DNA of 64,000 nucleotides, taken from Streptomyces sp. NBC_01304. Its GTDB lineage: Bacteria > Actinomycetota > Actinomycetes > Streptomycetales > Streptomycetaceae. The stretch covers positions 2,108,001 through 2,172,000 of the forward strand of contig NZ_CP109055.1 of assembly GCF_035975855.1 (NCBI RefSeq), read 5' to 3'. The position numbers and the translations under genes are program-made. Position 1 is the stretch's first letter; each line of letters begins with the position of its first letter. Shown in pieces: positions 23,262 to 32,206 of this stretch. The notes under the pieces are model-generated. The model ran no database searches, had not been told where the DNA came from, and saw only the letters and a program-made list of their open reading frames with translations.

Positions 23262-25256
23262 TTACGGCAGCGGCGGAACCCGGCTCGCGGCCGGCGCCTC
23301 GGTCAGGCCTTCGTAGCGGGCCTCGCGGGGCGCGGCCGCCTGTGCGTTGCCGCTGGTGGCGGCGGCGAAGGCGCGGGTGCCGCCGACGATCGGCAGCTTG
23401 GCGTAGGTACGGGACAGGTCCAGGGTCAGCTTCGGGGTGCTGGCCGGCGGGTCGATGAGGTCGATGTCGGTGCCGCCCACGATCAGGGCGAGGCGATGCC
23501 CGGCCGGGACGACGTGGTCGCTGGCGGCGACGTCGATGGTGAGCGTGTAGGGCTTGCCCGGGGTGAGTTCGCGGCCCTTCTCGGGGTCGGCCCAGGTGTT
23601 CAGGTCGGCCCAGCCGCGGCTGAAGACGTTGTAGTCGACGGCCTTCTTGTTGGCGGCGGTCTCCTTGAAGCAGGGGCTGTCCCCGGTCCTGGTCGCGCCC
23701 CAGCAGGTGCGTTCGGTGAGGGTCGTGATGCCCTCGCCGGCCGCGGTGTAGTCGCGGATGGTGTCCGGGCCGATGTCGACCAGGACGGCCGACAGGTGGG
23801 CGCTGCTCGTCGACGGCGTGGCCGTGACGGTGACCTTCGAGGAGCCGGACAGGCGCAGGTCCTTGGAGAGCGGCTTGGTGACGAAGCCGGCCTTCTCGGG
23901 GGTGCCGGTGTCGATGGCGGCCGCCCAGTCGAACTCGCCCTTCTTGGGGTCGTCCGTGAAGGACTCGGTGGCTCCGGCGGGCGCGGACTTCAGGCCCAGG
24001 GTGCCGACGCCGGCCTGACTGCCCTTGCCGGGACGGACCTTGACACCGTCGGTCGGGCGCGGCGGCCACTGGGTGCTGGTGGCCCAGGTGTCGGGGGCGC
24101 GCTCGATGTCGGCCATCGGCTCGTCGTCGATGCCGTTGTCGTAGCCGAGCAGCTCATGGTCGAACCAGCGGTGCAGGGTGCGTACCCAGTCGGCGCGGCG
24201 GAAGTCGAAGGGGTCGACGTGGCCGGTCTGGCTCAGCCAGATCTTGCGGTCCACGCCCTGCTTCGCGAGGGCGTCCCACCACTGGCCGAAGTGCTTGGCG
24301 CGGACGTTGAGGTCCTGCATGCCGTGTACGACGAAGACGCTGGCCTCGACGTTGTCGGCGTCCGGCACGTGGTTGCGCTCGTCCCAGAGGCCGGTCCAGT
24401 CGCCGTTACGGGGTGCCTCGTCGACGAGGCGCTTCTGCACGGCTGCGCAGCGCAGCCGTGCCTCGGGGCTCTCCACGTAGTCGGACAGCCACTCCGGGCC
24501 GCTGTCGTAGAGCGGGGCGCCCTGCTGGAAGTAGTAGTCGTACCAGGAGGAGATCGCGCCGATCGGCACGATCGTCTCCAGGCCGTCGACGCCGGTCGCG
24601 GCCACGCCGTTGGCGATGGTGCCGTCGTAGCTCTTGCCGATCATGCCGGTCTTGCCGTTGGTCCAGCCGGCCCGGGTGCGTTCGGTACCGGTGCGGGTGG
24701 TGTAGGCGCGGGCGTCGCCGTTCAGCCATTCGACGACGGCCTTGGCGGACTGGACGTCGGAGCGGCCGCCGACGTCGACACAGCCGTCGGAGCGGTTGGT
24801 TCCGGCGAGGTCGACGGCGACGAAGGCATAGCCGCGCGGGACGAAGTAGTTGTCGTAGAAGAGCGGGAACTGGACGACGTTGCCGTCCGCGTCGTACGTC
24901 TTCTTCTGGCTCTCGTTGCCGCGCCCGCAGCAGGAGTAGTACGGGCTGGCGTCCATGATGACCGGTATCTTCCGCCCCTGCTGGGCCGGTTCACGCGGCC
25001 TGATGATGTCGGCCGCGACCCGGTCGTTCTTCCCGTCGCCATCGCCGTCGATCTTCGTGTCGACCCAGACGGACTCGCGTATGGCATCGGCGTACGAATA
25101 GACCGGCTTACTCTCCCGGCCTCCGGAGCTCTGGGTTCCGGAGCTCTGCGCCCCCGAGCCCTGAGACCCGGAGCCCTGAGCACTGGCTGAGGTCACCGGG
25201 GAAAGCGTCACTGCTATCAGGGCGGCCACCAGGAGCACCGCACGTATGAAGCGCAT
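23262..25256 (-). CDS. Secreted Xaa-Pro dipeptidyl-peptidase (S15/CocE-like)
   Basis: About 664 residues with a clear export signal (RFIRAVLLVAALIAVTL then SPVTSASA) and a Ser/Gly linker. The alpha/beta-hydrolase domain has the nucleophile elbow MIGKSYDGTIANG, a later aspartate (HVPDADNVEA, FVVHGMQDLNV) and a histidine near LSQTGHVDPFDF. The C-terminal jelly-roll typical of X-Pro peptidases follows (HLSAVLVDIG, HRLALIVGG). It cleaves X-Pro dipeptides from peptide N termini outside the cell. ATG 25256 is chosen; ATG 25277, seven codons upstream, is equally possible. It is divergent from the M1 gene. Confidence 0.93.
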   Translation of the reverse strand: MRFIRAVLLVAALIAVTLSPVTSASAQGSGSQGSGAQSSGTQSSGGRESKPVYSYADAIRESVWVDTKIDGDGDGKNDRVAADIIRPREPAQQGRKIPVIMDASPYYSCCGRGNESQKKTYDADGNVVQFPLFYDNYFVPRGYAFVAVDLAGTNRSDGCVDVGGRSDVQSAKAVVEWLNGDARAYTTRTGTERTRAGWTNGKTGMIGKSYDGTIANGVAATGVDGLETIVPIGAISSWYDYYFQQGAPLYDSGPEWLSDYVESPEARLRCAAVQKRLVDEAPRNGDWTGLWDERNHVPDADNVEASVFVVHGMQDLNVRAKHFGQWWDALAKQGVDRKIWLSQTGHVDPFDFRRADWVRTLHRWFDHELLGYDNGIDDEPMADIERAPDTWATSTQWPPRPTDGVKVRPGKGSQAGVGTLGLKSAPAGATESFTDDPKKGEFDWAAAIDTGTPEKAGFVTKPLSKDLRLSGSSKVTVTATPSTSSAHLSAVLVDIGPDTIRDYTAAGEGITTLTERTCWGATRTGDSPCFKETAANKKAVDYNVFSRGWADLNTWADPEKGRELTPGKPYTLTIDVAASDHVVPAGHRLALIVGGTDIDLIDPPASTPKLTLDLSRTYAKLPIVGGTRAFAAATSGNAQAAAPREARYEGLTEAPAASRVPPLP

Positions 25257-25436
25257 GTCCCGCGCACATATCGGCATGCGCGGAAGCTACTCCAGTCAAC
25301 TCCCGTACAAAAGAGGGCAGTAGAGGTGAGCAGTTGGACAAATGTCAGGCGTATCGACCGGAGTGGCACATGTCGGCCGAATGGCGATCGTGTGACAGAT
25401 GCGGCCATGGACATGACTGGGGCGACGGGTGCTGAA

Positions 25437-25464
25437 TAGGGTCACATCAGATCTTGTGACCCTA
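25437..25464. promoter_or_regulatory. Perfect 10-bp inverted repeat ahead of the M1 peptidase
   Basis: Arms TAGGGTCACA (25437-25446) and TGTGACCCTA (25455-25464) flank TCAGATCT. The right arm ends six bases before the GGAG ribosome site of the M1 gene, so it lies in its 5' leader or on the promoter. It could be an operator shared with the divergent S15 gene, or a leader hairpin. Confidence 0.65.
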
Positions 25465-25479
25465 CGACTTGGAGTTGAC

Positions 25480-26991
25480 GTGCACCGCAGACTCATCGTC
25501 CCGAGCGCGCTCGCGGCCGCCTTCTTGCTGGCGATCCCGGCATCGGCCGCAGATTTCTCGCCGGGCGCGCCGGGGATCGGCGACCCCTACTACCCGGCCA
25601 GTGGCAACGGCGGTTACGACGTCTCCCACTACGACCTGCGCCTCAAGTACCAGCCCAAGACCGACCTGTTGGAGGGCACGGCGACCCTTATCGCCACCGC
25701 CAAGCAGGACCTGTCGCGCTTCAACCTCGACTTCGGCCTGAAGGTCAGCGAGGTCCGGGTCAACGGCAAGAAGGCCACGTTCAAGGCCTCCGGCACCCAG
25801 GAGCTGGAGATCACCCCGGCGACCCCGCTGCCCAAGGGCGCGCCGGCCGCGATCGTCGTGAAGTACGCGGGCAAGCCGTCCGAGCTGAAGATCAACGACT
25901 GGACCGCGTGGGCCCGTACGCCCGACGGCGCCGTGGCGGCGCAGGAGCCCGACTCGGCCGTGTGGTGGTTCCCGTCCAACGACCACCCGCTCGACAAGGC
26001 GACGTACGACGTCTCCGTGCAGGTCCCCAACGACGTCCAGGCGATCAGCAACGGCGTCCTGCAGTCCACCCGCCCGGTCGGCAAGGACTGGACCCGCTAC
26101 AGCTGGCGCTCCAACAAGCCGCAGGCCTCTTACCTGACCACGCTCGCCGTCGGCAAGTTCGACATCACGACGGACAAGACGGCGGACGGCCTGCCGGTCC
26201 TCAACGCGTACAGCAAGGACCTCGGCGACAACGCGGGTTCGGCGCGCGCCAGCATCGAGCGGACCACCGAGGTCGCCGAGTGGCTGACCGAGCTGTACGG
26301 GCCGTACCCCTTCAACGCCCTTGGCGGGTACGTCCCGAACGTGACCTCCGGCTTCGCGCTGGAGACCCAGACCCGGCCGTTCTACAGCCCGCGCCAGTTC
26401 GCGAACGGCTCGAACGTGTCCGTGGTCGTGCACGAGCTGGCCCACCAGTGGTACGGCGACAGCGTGTCCGTGCACGGCTGGAAGGACATCTGGGTCAACG
26501 AGGGCTTCGCGCGCTACAGCCAGTGGCTGTGGTCCGAGAAGGAGGGCGAGGCCTCGGCGCAGGAGCTCGCGGACTACGTGTATGCCTCGCACCCCGCGGA
26601 CGACCCGTTCTGGACCGTCAAGCCGGGCGACCCGGGCGCGGAGAACCAGTTCGACATCGCGGTCTACGACCGGGGCGCGCTGGCCCTGCAGGCGCTGCGC
26701 AACGAGGTCGGCGACGACGTGTTCTTCGAGCTCCTCAAGGGCTGGCCGGCCAAGTACAAGTACGGCAACGCGAAGGTGGGTGACTTCGTCCGGTACGCCG
26801 AGGAGGTCTCCGGCAAGCCCCTCGCGTCGCTCTTCGACACCTGGCTCTACCAGCCGACCCGGCCGGGCGCGCCCGCGGCGGCCAAGGCCGAGGTGCTGCG
26901 GGCGCCCGGCGCCGGCAAGCTCGCTCAGCCCAAGGGCTGGAAGAAGATCGCGGCGACCAACTCGATCCACGAGCACGGTCACGATCACTGA
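25480..26991 (+). CDS. Secreted M1-family zinc aminopeptidase
   Basis: A 503-residue exported gluzincin. A signal peptide (HRRLIVPSALAAAFLLAI, cleavage near ASAADF) precedes the M1 beta-sandwich. Zinc ligands are H318 and H322 in VVHELAHQWYGD and E341 in WVNEGFARY, with the exact HExxH-x18-E spacing. The usual GAMEN exopeptidase motif is replaced by GFALETQ, common in this short Streptomyces group that lacks domain IV. It removes N-terminal residues from extracellular peptides. GTG 25480 follows GGAG by five bases. It ends with a His-rich tail (HEHGHDH) that may bind metal. Confidence 0.95.
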   Translation: MHRRLIVPSALAAAFLLAIPASAADFSPGAPGIGDPYYPASGNGGYDVSHYDLRLKYQPKTDLLEGTATLIATAKQDLSRFNLDFGLKVSEVRVNGKKATFKASGTQELEITPATPLPKGAPAAIVVKYAGKPSELKINDWTAWARTPDGAVAAQEPDSAVWWFPSNDHPLDKATYDVSVQVPNDVQAISNGVLQSTRPVGKDWTRYSWRSNKPQASYLTTLAVGKFDITTDKTADGLPVLNAYSKDLGDNAGSARASIERTTEVAEWLTELYGPYPFNALGGYVPNVTSGFALETQTRPFYSPRQFANGSNVSVVVHELAHQWYGDSVSVHGWKDIWVNEGFARYSQWLWSEKEGEASAQELADYVYASHPADDPFWTVKPGDPGAENQFDIAVYDRGALALQALRNEVGDDVFFELLKGWPAKYKYGNAKVGDFVRYAEEVSGKPLASLFDTWLYQPTRPGAPAAAKAEVLRAPGAGKLAQPKGWKKIAATNSIHEHGHDH

Positions 26992-27028
26992 GTGGGCGAC
27001 TGCCGAATCAGCTGCCGCTGAGTAATTC

Positions 27029-27062
27029 CCGCCCCGCTGCCCCCTGTTGGGCGGCGGGGCGG
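27029..27062. terminator. Bidirectional hairpin terminator
   Basis: A 14-bp stem with one mismatch (27029-27042 CCGCCCCGCTGCCC against 27049-27062) between convergent M1 and VOC genes. Confidence 0.75.
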
Positions 27063-27069
27063 AACCGGC

Positions 27070-27483
27070 TCACTTCGCGGGCAGCTGGTTGAAGCGCAGC
27101 ATGTTGCCCGCCGGATCGCGGAAGGCGCAGTCCCGGACGCCGTACGGCTGGTCGAACGGCTCCTGCAGCACCTCGGCGCCCGACGCCTGGATGCGCTCGA
27201 AGACGGCGTCGACGTCCTGGGTCCGGAAGATCACGCCACGCAGCATGCCCTTGGCGAGCAGTTCCTCCATGGCCTGCTTGTCCGCCGGGGAGGCGTTCGG
27301 GTCCGCGGCCGGCGGTTCGAGGACGATCTCCACGTCCTGCGTGGGCGAGCCGAGGGTCACCCAGCGCATGCCCTCGAACCCGACGTCGTTGCGCACCTCG
27401 AAGCCGAGCACGTCGCGGTAGAACTCGAGGGCCTTGTCGTGGTCGTCGACGGCGATGAAGCACTGCTGAAGTTTGATGTCCAT
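27070..27483 (-). CDS. VOC-superfamily (glyoxalase/bleomycin-resistance-like) protein
   Basis: A 137-residue protein with two beta-alpha-beta3 units. QQCFIAVDDHDKALEFYRDV opens the first, and ECVIFRTQD-like GVIFRTQDVDAVFERI opens the second; the final FRDPAGNMLRFNQL is the conserved VOC C terminus. Possible metal ligands include the glutamate in VEIVLE. Such proteins act as dioxygenases, isomerases or resistance binders; the role is not assignable. ATG 27483 lies 11 bp after the stop of the AraC-type gene, so the two form an operon. Confidence 0.9.
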   Translation of the reverse strand: MDIKLQQCFIAVDDHDKALEFYRDVLGFEVRNDVGFEGMRWVTLGSPTQDVEIVLEPPAADPNASPADKQAMEELLAKGMLRGVIFRTQDVDAVFERIQASGAEVLQEPFDQPYGVRDCAFRDPAGNMLRFNQLPAK

Positions 27484-27493
27484 GCGGCCCACG

Positions 27494-27976
27494 CTACGGG
27501 GACGGCTCGCCCTTGGCTTCTTGATTCCTGACCCGTTCGGCGATCCTCGCCTGCTCGGCCTTTTCCGCCTTCTCGGGGTTGCGGACCGGGCGCGTGAAGA
27601 TCTTGGCGACGCAGGCCGGGATGGCCTCGCCCTGCTCGTGCGGGCGCGCCCGGTAGGCGCTCGGGCTCTCCCCGACCAGCTCGGTGAAGCGGGTGCTGAA
27701 CGTCCCCAGCGACGTACAGCCGACAGCGAAGCAGACGTCCGTCACTGACAGGTCACCGCGCCGCAGCAGGGCCTTGGCCCGCTCGATCCTGCGGGTCATC
27801 AGATAGCTGTACGGAGTCTCGCCGAACGCGGCACGGAAGCTGCGCGAGAAGTGGCCGGCCGACATGAGGGCCGAGGCCGCAAGGGCCGGGACGTCGATCG
27901 GCTCCGCGTAGTCGCGGTCCATCTTGTCGCGGGCCCGACGCAGCCGCACCAGGTCCGAGAGATCCGTTGGCGTCAC
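27494..27976 (-). CDS. AraC-family transcriptional regulator, HTH domain only
   Basis: A 160-residue protein. Two helix-turn-helix motifs span residues about 25-115 (LAASALMSAGHFSRSFRAAF and VTDVCFAVGCTSLGTFSTRF, then GESPSAYR). There is no sensor domain, so it resembles the small SoxS-like type; a charged tail rich in Glu/Lys/Ala ends it. GTG 27976 is the start. It is co-directional with and just upstream of the VOC gene, which it probably controls. Confidence 0.9.
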   Translation of the reverse strand: MTPTDLSDLVRLRRARDKMDRDYAEPIDVPALAASALMSAGHFSRSFRAAFGETPYSYLMTRRIERAKALLRRGDLSVTDVCFAVGCTSLGTFSTRFTELVGESPSAYRARPHEQGEAIPACVAKIFTRPVRNPEKAEKAEQARIAERVRNQEAKGEPSP

Positions 27977-27985
27977 ACGGCCAGC

Positions 27986-28846
27986 TTAGCCCCGCCCCCC
28001 ACGACCGACCCGGGCCTTCGCCCGTGCCTCCCGCGCCAGCGGCAGGTACCGCAGCCGCTCGGGGAGCAGCGGCACCACGGTCCGCACCACCCGCCCGAAC
28101 CGTCGCAGCCTGCGCTCCTGCGCCTCGGTCCACGGCAGCCCTATCGCCTCTCGCGCGTCCGGCGGCATGAGCCCGATGGTGATGAAGCGCCGGAAGCGCG
28201 CCAGCGGCGGGAACACCAGCGGCCAGGCCGCCCGCAGCGCGACCCTGAGCAGCCAAGGCCCCCGGTCCGGCGCCGGGACCGGGCGGTCGACGGCCACGAG
28301 CTCGCGGACGACCGCGGTGGCCTCGATCTCGGTCTCCAGGACCTTGCGGTAGTAGGGCCAGAACTCCTCGATCGTCTGCGGCATGTCCCGGTCGTGGATG
28401 CCGAGGATGCGTCCGACCTGCAGCCACTCCGCGTACAGCTGCCGCTCCTGGGCCTCGGTGTAGGGGCGCCGCTGCAGGTACTTCGCGGTGTGCCGGAAGA
28501 CGGGGAAGCCGGTGGCGTGCACCCACGCGTAGTAGTCGGGCATCAGCGCGTGGTAGCGGCGGCCCCGGGTGTCCGTGCCCTGGATCGTCTTGTGCAGGGC
28601 GCGCAGCCGGCGCCCCTCCTCGGCGGCCCGCTCTCCCCCGTACACCCACAGCTGCACCGACCGGAGCGAGCGCTCGCCGCGTCCCCAGGGGTCGGTGCGG
28701 AACACCGAGTGCTCGTCGACGCCCGCGCCGACGGCCGGGTGGGCGACCTGCATGGTGAGCGCCGGGGGCAGGGTGAGCAGCATGCGTACGTCCCCGGCGA
28801 CGGTCCACAGGATGCCGCCGGGTGGTGGTGGTGGGGGTCCGCTCAT
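27986..28846 (-). CDS. MpaB-type oxygenase (DUF2236), copy 1
   Basis: A 286-residue helical protein of the DUF2236/MpaB family, related to latex-clearing protein, which uses a b-type haem to oxidise lipids or polyisoprenoids. Key segments are TMQVAHPAVGAGVDEHS, YHALMPDYYAWVHATGF (candidate haem-ligand histidine) and FRHTAKYLQRRPYTEAQ. A Pro-rich N terminus (SGPPPPPPGG) precedes a hydrophobic stretch. It ends nine bases before the AraC-type gene on the same strand. It is divergent from a second family member at 29037, with a shared 190-bp promoter region. Confidence 0.87.
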   Translation of the reverse strand: MSGPPPPPPGGILWTVAGDVRMLLTLPPALTMQVAHPAVGAGVDEHSVFRTDPWGRGERSLRSVQLWVYGGERAAEEGRRLRALHKTIQGTDTRGRRYHALMPDYYAWVHATGFPVFRHTAKYLQRRPYTEAQERQLYAEWLQVGRILGIHDRDMPQTIEEFWPYYRKVLETEIEATAVVRELVAVDRPVPAPDRGPWLLRVALRAAWPLVFPPLARFRRFITIGLMPPDAREAIGLPWTEAQERRLRRFGRVVRTVVPLLPERLRYLPLAREARAKARVGRGGRG

Positions 28847-29036
28847 GGGGGGCTCCCGTGCTCGAATCTGCGTCAGCAGTGTTGACGCGACTGATGAGAC
28901 AAGTCAATAGTCATTGTAACTTTGACTCTCGGGGGCGAGGGGGGCCGTCAAGTTGCGCTGGAGCAGGACGAGTTGGCGCTTTCCGGCTCACCATGGAACC
29001 AGGCAGCAGCCCGCCCACCGCCCTTAAGGAGCCCCG
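28847..29036. promoter_or_regulatory. Divergent promoter region between the two MpaB-type genes
   Basis: An AT-rich island at 28880-28926 inside high-GC DNA marks the promoter pair. It contains CAATAGTCATTG (28905-28916), a palindrome around AGTC, continuing to GTAACTTTGAC. TTGACG at 28882 is a candidate -35 reading right. GTTACAA on the complement recurs ahead of the acyl-CoA dehydrogenase gene, so the same TetR protein (31457-32152) may act at both. Confidence 0.45.
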
Positions 29037-29942
29037 ATGGGCCGCTACACGCGACTGCGCGAGATCCGCCGCTTGGACCCGGCGCGCGACTTCGAGCGCA
29101 TCCACAAACTGATCTCGCAGTACGAGTTCCCCTGGGACTACACACAGGGGATCGGCATCGCCTTCATCCGCGACTACGGCGTGCCCCGCATCTCCCAACT
29201 CCTCGACCGGACCCAGGAGTTCGAGAAGGCGGGCCAGAAGCGGTACGACGACACCATTCTGTTCGGCCACGAGATGGCGCAGGACGGCTTCGACTCGGAT
29301 CGCGGCCGGGCCGCGGCGCGCCACCTGAACAGGATTCACGGCAAGTACGACATCGCCAACGAGGACTTCCTGTACGTCCTCGCCACCACGGTCGTCGGCC
29401 CCAAGCGCTGGATCGACCGCTTCGGCTGGCGCCCGCTGTGCGCCAACGAGGCGGAGGCGCTCGCCCTGGTCGGACACAAGATGGCGCAGATGATGCACAT
29501 CGAGGGCGCCCCGTCGACGTACGACGCCTTCGAGAAGCTCCTTGACGACTACGAGCGCGAGATGTTCGCGTACCACCCGGCCAACCGGCGCGTCGCGACC
29601 GCCACCTTCCGCGTCAGCTCCTCCTGGTATCCGGCACTCCTGCGACCCGTCATGGCGCGCTTCTCGCTGGCGCTGCTCGACGAACCGCTGCTGCGCGCCC
29701 TCGGCTTCCGGCCGCAGCCGCGGTGGGTGCAGCGGCTCGCGGTGGGCGCCGTTCGGGGGCGTTCGCAGTTCGTCCGGCTGCTGCCGGCGCGGCCGCGCTG
29801 GTGGCCGAAGCTCCCCAAGCCCCTTACGTATCCCTTCGGTTACACCCTCGACGACCTCGGCCCGCACTGGGCCCACGCCCGGCCGCTCAAGCCGGTGCCC
29901 GGCGATCCGGCCCATCCCCTGATGAACGGACGGGAGTCCTGA
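29037..29942 (+). CDS. MpaB-type oxygenase (DUF2236), copy 2
   Basis: A 301-residue protein of the other DUF2236 branch. Recognisable elements are FPWDYTQGIGIAFIRDYG, the histidine-bearing DTILFGHEMAQDGFDSDRG and LNRIHGKYDIANEDFLYVLA, and GHKMAQMMHIEGAPSTY. The repeated histidines are candidate haem ligands. ATG 29037 follows AAGGAG. Its stop overlaps the aldehyde dehydrogenase start (TGATG), so the two enzymes are co-translated. That suggests the oxygenase yields an aldehyde oxidised by its partner, as in lipid or isoprenoid cleavage. Confidence 0.9.
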   Translation: MGRYTRLREIRRLDPARDFERIHKLISQYEFPWDYTQGIGIAFIRDYGVPRISQLLDRTQEFEKAGQKRYDDTILFGHEMAQDGFDSDRGRAAARHLNRIHGKYDIANEDFLYVLATTVVGPKRWIDRFGWRPLCANEAEALALVGHKMAQMMHIEGAPSTYDAFEKLLDDYEREMFAYHPANRRVATATFRVSSSWYPALLRPVMARFSLALLDEPLLRALGFRPQPRWVQRLAVGAVRGRSQFVRLLPARPRWWPKLPKPLTYPFGYTLDDLGPHWAHARPLKPVPGDPAHPLMNGRES

Positions 29943-31411
29943 TGAGCACTTTCGCCGTACGTTCCCCCGTCAGCGGTGACGTGCTGTCGGAGCACCCGGT
30001 GCACGGGCCCGAGGAGGTGCGGGACACGGTCGTACGCGGCCGGGGCGCGGCCGCCGTGTGGGCGGGGCTCGGCTGGGCGGGGCGCAGGGACCGGCTGCTC
30101 GCCTGGAAGCGGGCGCTGGCCCGGCGCATGGACGAGCTCGCCGCGCTGGTCGCGCGCGAGACGGGCAAGCCGGAGCACGACGCGCGGGCCGAGGTGCTGC
30201 TCGCGCTGGTGCATCTGGACTGGGCGGCGCGCCATGCCCGGCGGGTGCTGCGGATGCGGCAGGTCTCCTCGGGGCTGCTCTCCGTTCATCAGCGGGCCCT
30301 GCTCGGATATCGGCCGCTGGGTGTGATCGGGGTGATCGGGCCGTGGAACTACCCGGTCTATACGCCGATGGGGTCGATCGGGTACGCGCTCGCGGCCGGG
30401 AACGCCGTGGTGTTCAAGCCGTCCGAACTCACGCCGGGCGTCGGTGAGTTCCTTGCCTCGTCGTTCGGCGAGGCGGTGCCGGACTGCGCCGATCTGCTGC
30501 AGTGCGTGACGGGGCCCGGATCGACGGGGCAGGCGCTCGCCCTGTCCGGTGTGGACAAGGTGGCGTTCACCGGGTCGCCGGGCACCGCCCGCAAGGTGGC
30601 GGCGGCCTGCGCGGGGACGCTGACGCCGCTGCTCGCGGAGTGCGGGGGCAAGGACGCGGTGATCGTGGGCGCGGACGCGGATCTGGACGCGGTCGCCGAG
30701 GCGGTGGTGTGGGGCGCGATGTCCAACGCGGGGCAGACCTGCGCGGGCGTGGAGCGCGTGTATGCCGTGGCCTCGGTGCACGAGGAGCTGTGCGGGCGGG
30801 TGGTGCGGGCCGCGCGGGCGCTGTCGCCGGGGACGCCCGACGGGGAGTACGGGCCGATGACGCTGCCCGGTCAACTCGGTGTCGTGGAACGGCACATGAA
30901 GGAGGCCCTCGCCGGTGGGGCGCGGGCCCCGTTGGGCGGTCCCGAGTCGGTGCGGGGGCCCTATGTGCATCCGGTCGTACTCGTCGACGTACCGGAGGAT
31001 TCGCCCGCGATGACCGAGGAGACCTTCGGGCCCGTGGTGGCGGTCAACCGGGTGGCGGACCTGGACGAGGCGGTGGCGCGGGCCAATGCGTCGGCGTACG
31101 GGCTCGGTGCCGCGGTGTTCACGGGGTCGCGGGCGGCGGGGCTGCGGGTGGCGCGGCGGCTCGACTCGGGCGCGGTGTCGGTGAATTCGGTGCTCGGGTT
31201 CGCCGGGGTGCCGTCGTTGCCGTTCGGCGGGACGGGCGAGTCGGGGTTCGGGCGGATCCATGGGGCGGAGGGGCTGCGGGCGTTCGCCGCGGCGCGGTCG
31301 GTGACCGTGCGGCGGTTCGCTCCGGCGGTCGACCTGACCTCGTTCGCGACGCCGCGCGAGAAGGCGGCGAAGGCGGTGGAGCTGGGGCGGAGGCTGCACG
31401 CCCGGTTCTGA
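29942..31411 (+). CDS. NAD(P)-dependent aldehyde dehydrogenase
   Basis: A 489-residue enzyme with an intact catalytic core: cofactor-binding GVIGPWNYPVYTPMG and KPSELTPGVGEF, FTGSPGTARKVAA, the general-base Glu in LAECGGKDAVIVG (family usual ELGGK) and the nucleophile Cys in NAGQTCAGVERV. It oxidises an aldehyde to the acid. It is translationally coupled to the MpaB-type gene, so it likely handles that enzyme's product. A short hairpin follows the stop. Confidence 0.95.
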   Translation: MSTFAVRSPVSGDVLSEHPVHGPEEVRDTVVRGRGAAAVWAGLGWAGRRDRLLAWKRALARRMDELAALVARETGKPEHDARAEVLLALVHLDWAARHARRVLRMRQVSSGLLSVHQRALLGYRPLGVIGVIGPWNYPVYTPMGSIGYALAAGNAVVFKPSELTPGVGEFLASSFGEAVPDCADLLQCVTGPGSTGQALALSGVDKVAFTGSPGTARKVAAACAGTLTPLLAECGGKDAVIVGADADLDAVAEAVVWGAMSNAGQTCAGVERVYAVASVHEELCGRVVRAARALSPGTPDGEYGPMTLPGQLGVVERHMKEALAGGARAPLGGPESVRGPYVHPVVLVDVPEDSPAMTEETFGPVVAVNRVADLDEAVARANASAYGLGAAVFTGSRAAGLRVARRLDSGAVSVNSVLGFAGVPSLPFGGTGESGFGRIHGAEGLRAFAAARSVTVRRFAPAVDLTSFATPREKAAKAVELGRRLHARF

Positions 31412-31429
31412 CCTCTCCTTGCGGAGAGG
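31412..31429. terminator. Small hairpin between convergent genes
   Basis: CCTCTCC-TTGC-GGAGAGG starts one base after the aldehyde dehydrogenase stop. The stem is only 7 bp, so termination may be partial. Confidence 0.5.
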
Positions 31430-31456
31430 GCCTTACGGGGGCTTTTGCGGAGGGGG

Positions 31457-32152
31457 CTACGCCTGCAGCAGTGGGACCAGGTAGCGGCGGGCGAACTCGC
31501 GCGCCTGGTCGTCCTCGTCGATCTCGAAGCAGCTGACCGGGTTGAGCAGGAAGGAGACCGTGATCCGCACCATCAGCTCGGCGACGGGCGTGGGATCGCG
31601 CTCCGGCCTGCCCTCGGCGCGCTGCGCCCGCCGCAGCCGGTCGGCGAGGTACTCCCGCATGGCCAGGAAGGCGGGCCCGCTCTCCAGGGTGAGGAACGGC
31701 AGCATCGTCTCGGGCTCCAGCCGCATCAGGCCGCCGACCAGCGGATGGTCCCGGATGTGCCGCAGCACGGCGGCGAAGCCCTCGACGAGGCGGTCCTCCA
31801 TGGCCGGCAGGGCCGCCACCGCCGCGTCGACCTCGGTGACGAAGCGCTGGTACTCGCGCAGCAGACAGGCCGATACGAGGGCGTCCTTGCCGCCGATCCG
31901 CCGGTACACGGTGACCCGCGAGACGCCGGCCCGCTTGGCCACGTCGTCGACGGTCGAGCGGCGCAGCCCGAAGGTCGTGAACTGCTCGCGGGCCGCGTCG
32001 AGTATCTGCTCGGAGAGGGCGTCGCCGGGGGGCCGCGGGGAGCCCAGGGCGCCGGCCAGCATCGACTGGTCCAGCGCGCTCGCTGCCGCGCCTTCTGCCG
32101 CGCCTTCCGCCTTGCTCTCCACCGCGCTCTCTACCGTGCTCTCTGCGGCCAT
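31457..32152 (-). CDS. TetR-family transcriptional regulator
   Basis: A 231-residue repressor-type protein. After a low-complexity N terminus (Glu/Ser/Ala repeats) comes the TetR HTH (FTTFGLRRSTVDDVAKRAGV, SRVTVYRRIGGKDALVSA) at about residues 55-100. A helical ligand domain follows. ATG 32152 has GGGAGGGG just upstream. It is divergent from the acyl-CoA dehydrogenase gene (93 bp) and convergent with the aldehyde dehydrogenase gene, so it probably controls the local oxidation genes. A lipid or acyl-CoA ligand is inferred from context only. Confidence 0.92.
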   Translation of the reverse strand: MAAESTVESAVESKAEGAAEGAAASALDQSMLAGALGSPRPPGDALSEQILDAAREQFTTFGLRRSTVDDVAKRAGVSRVTVYRRIGGKDALVSACLLREYQRFVTEVDAAVAALPAMEDRLVEGFAAVLRHIRDHPLVGGLMRLEPETMLPFLTLESGPAFLAMREYLADRLRRAQRAEGRPERDPTPVAELMVRITVSFLLNPVSCFEIDEDDQAREFARRYLVPLLQA

Positions 32153-32206
32153 GGCCCCTCCCTGGTGTTCGTCACTCACTCAACCACAGCTACACAGAGA
32201 CCGGCT

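Noticed and set aside
25437..25464. CRP/FNR-type site at the M1 promoter
   Set aside because: The half-sites are inverted relative to TGTGA-N6-TCACA and the spacer is 8 bp.
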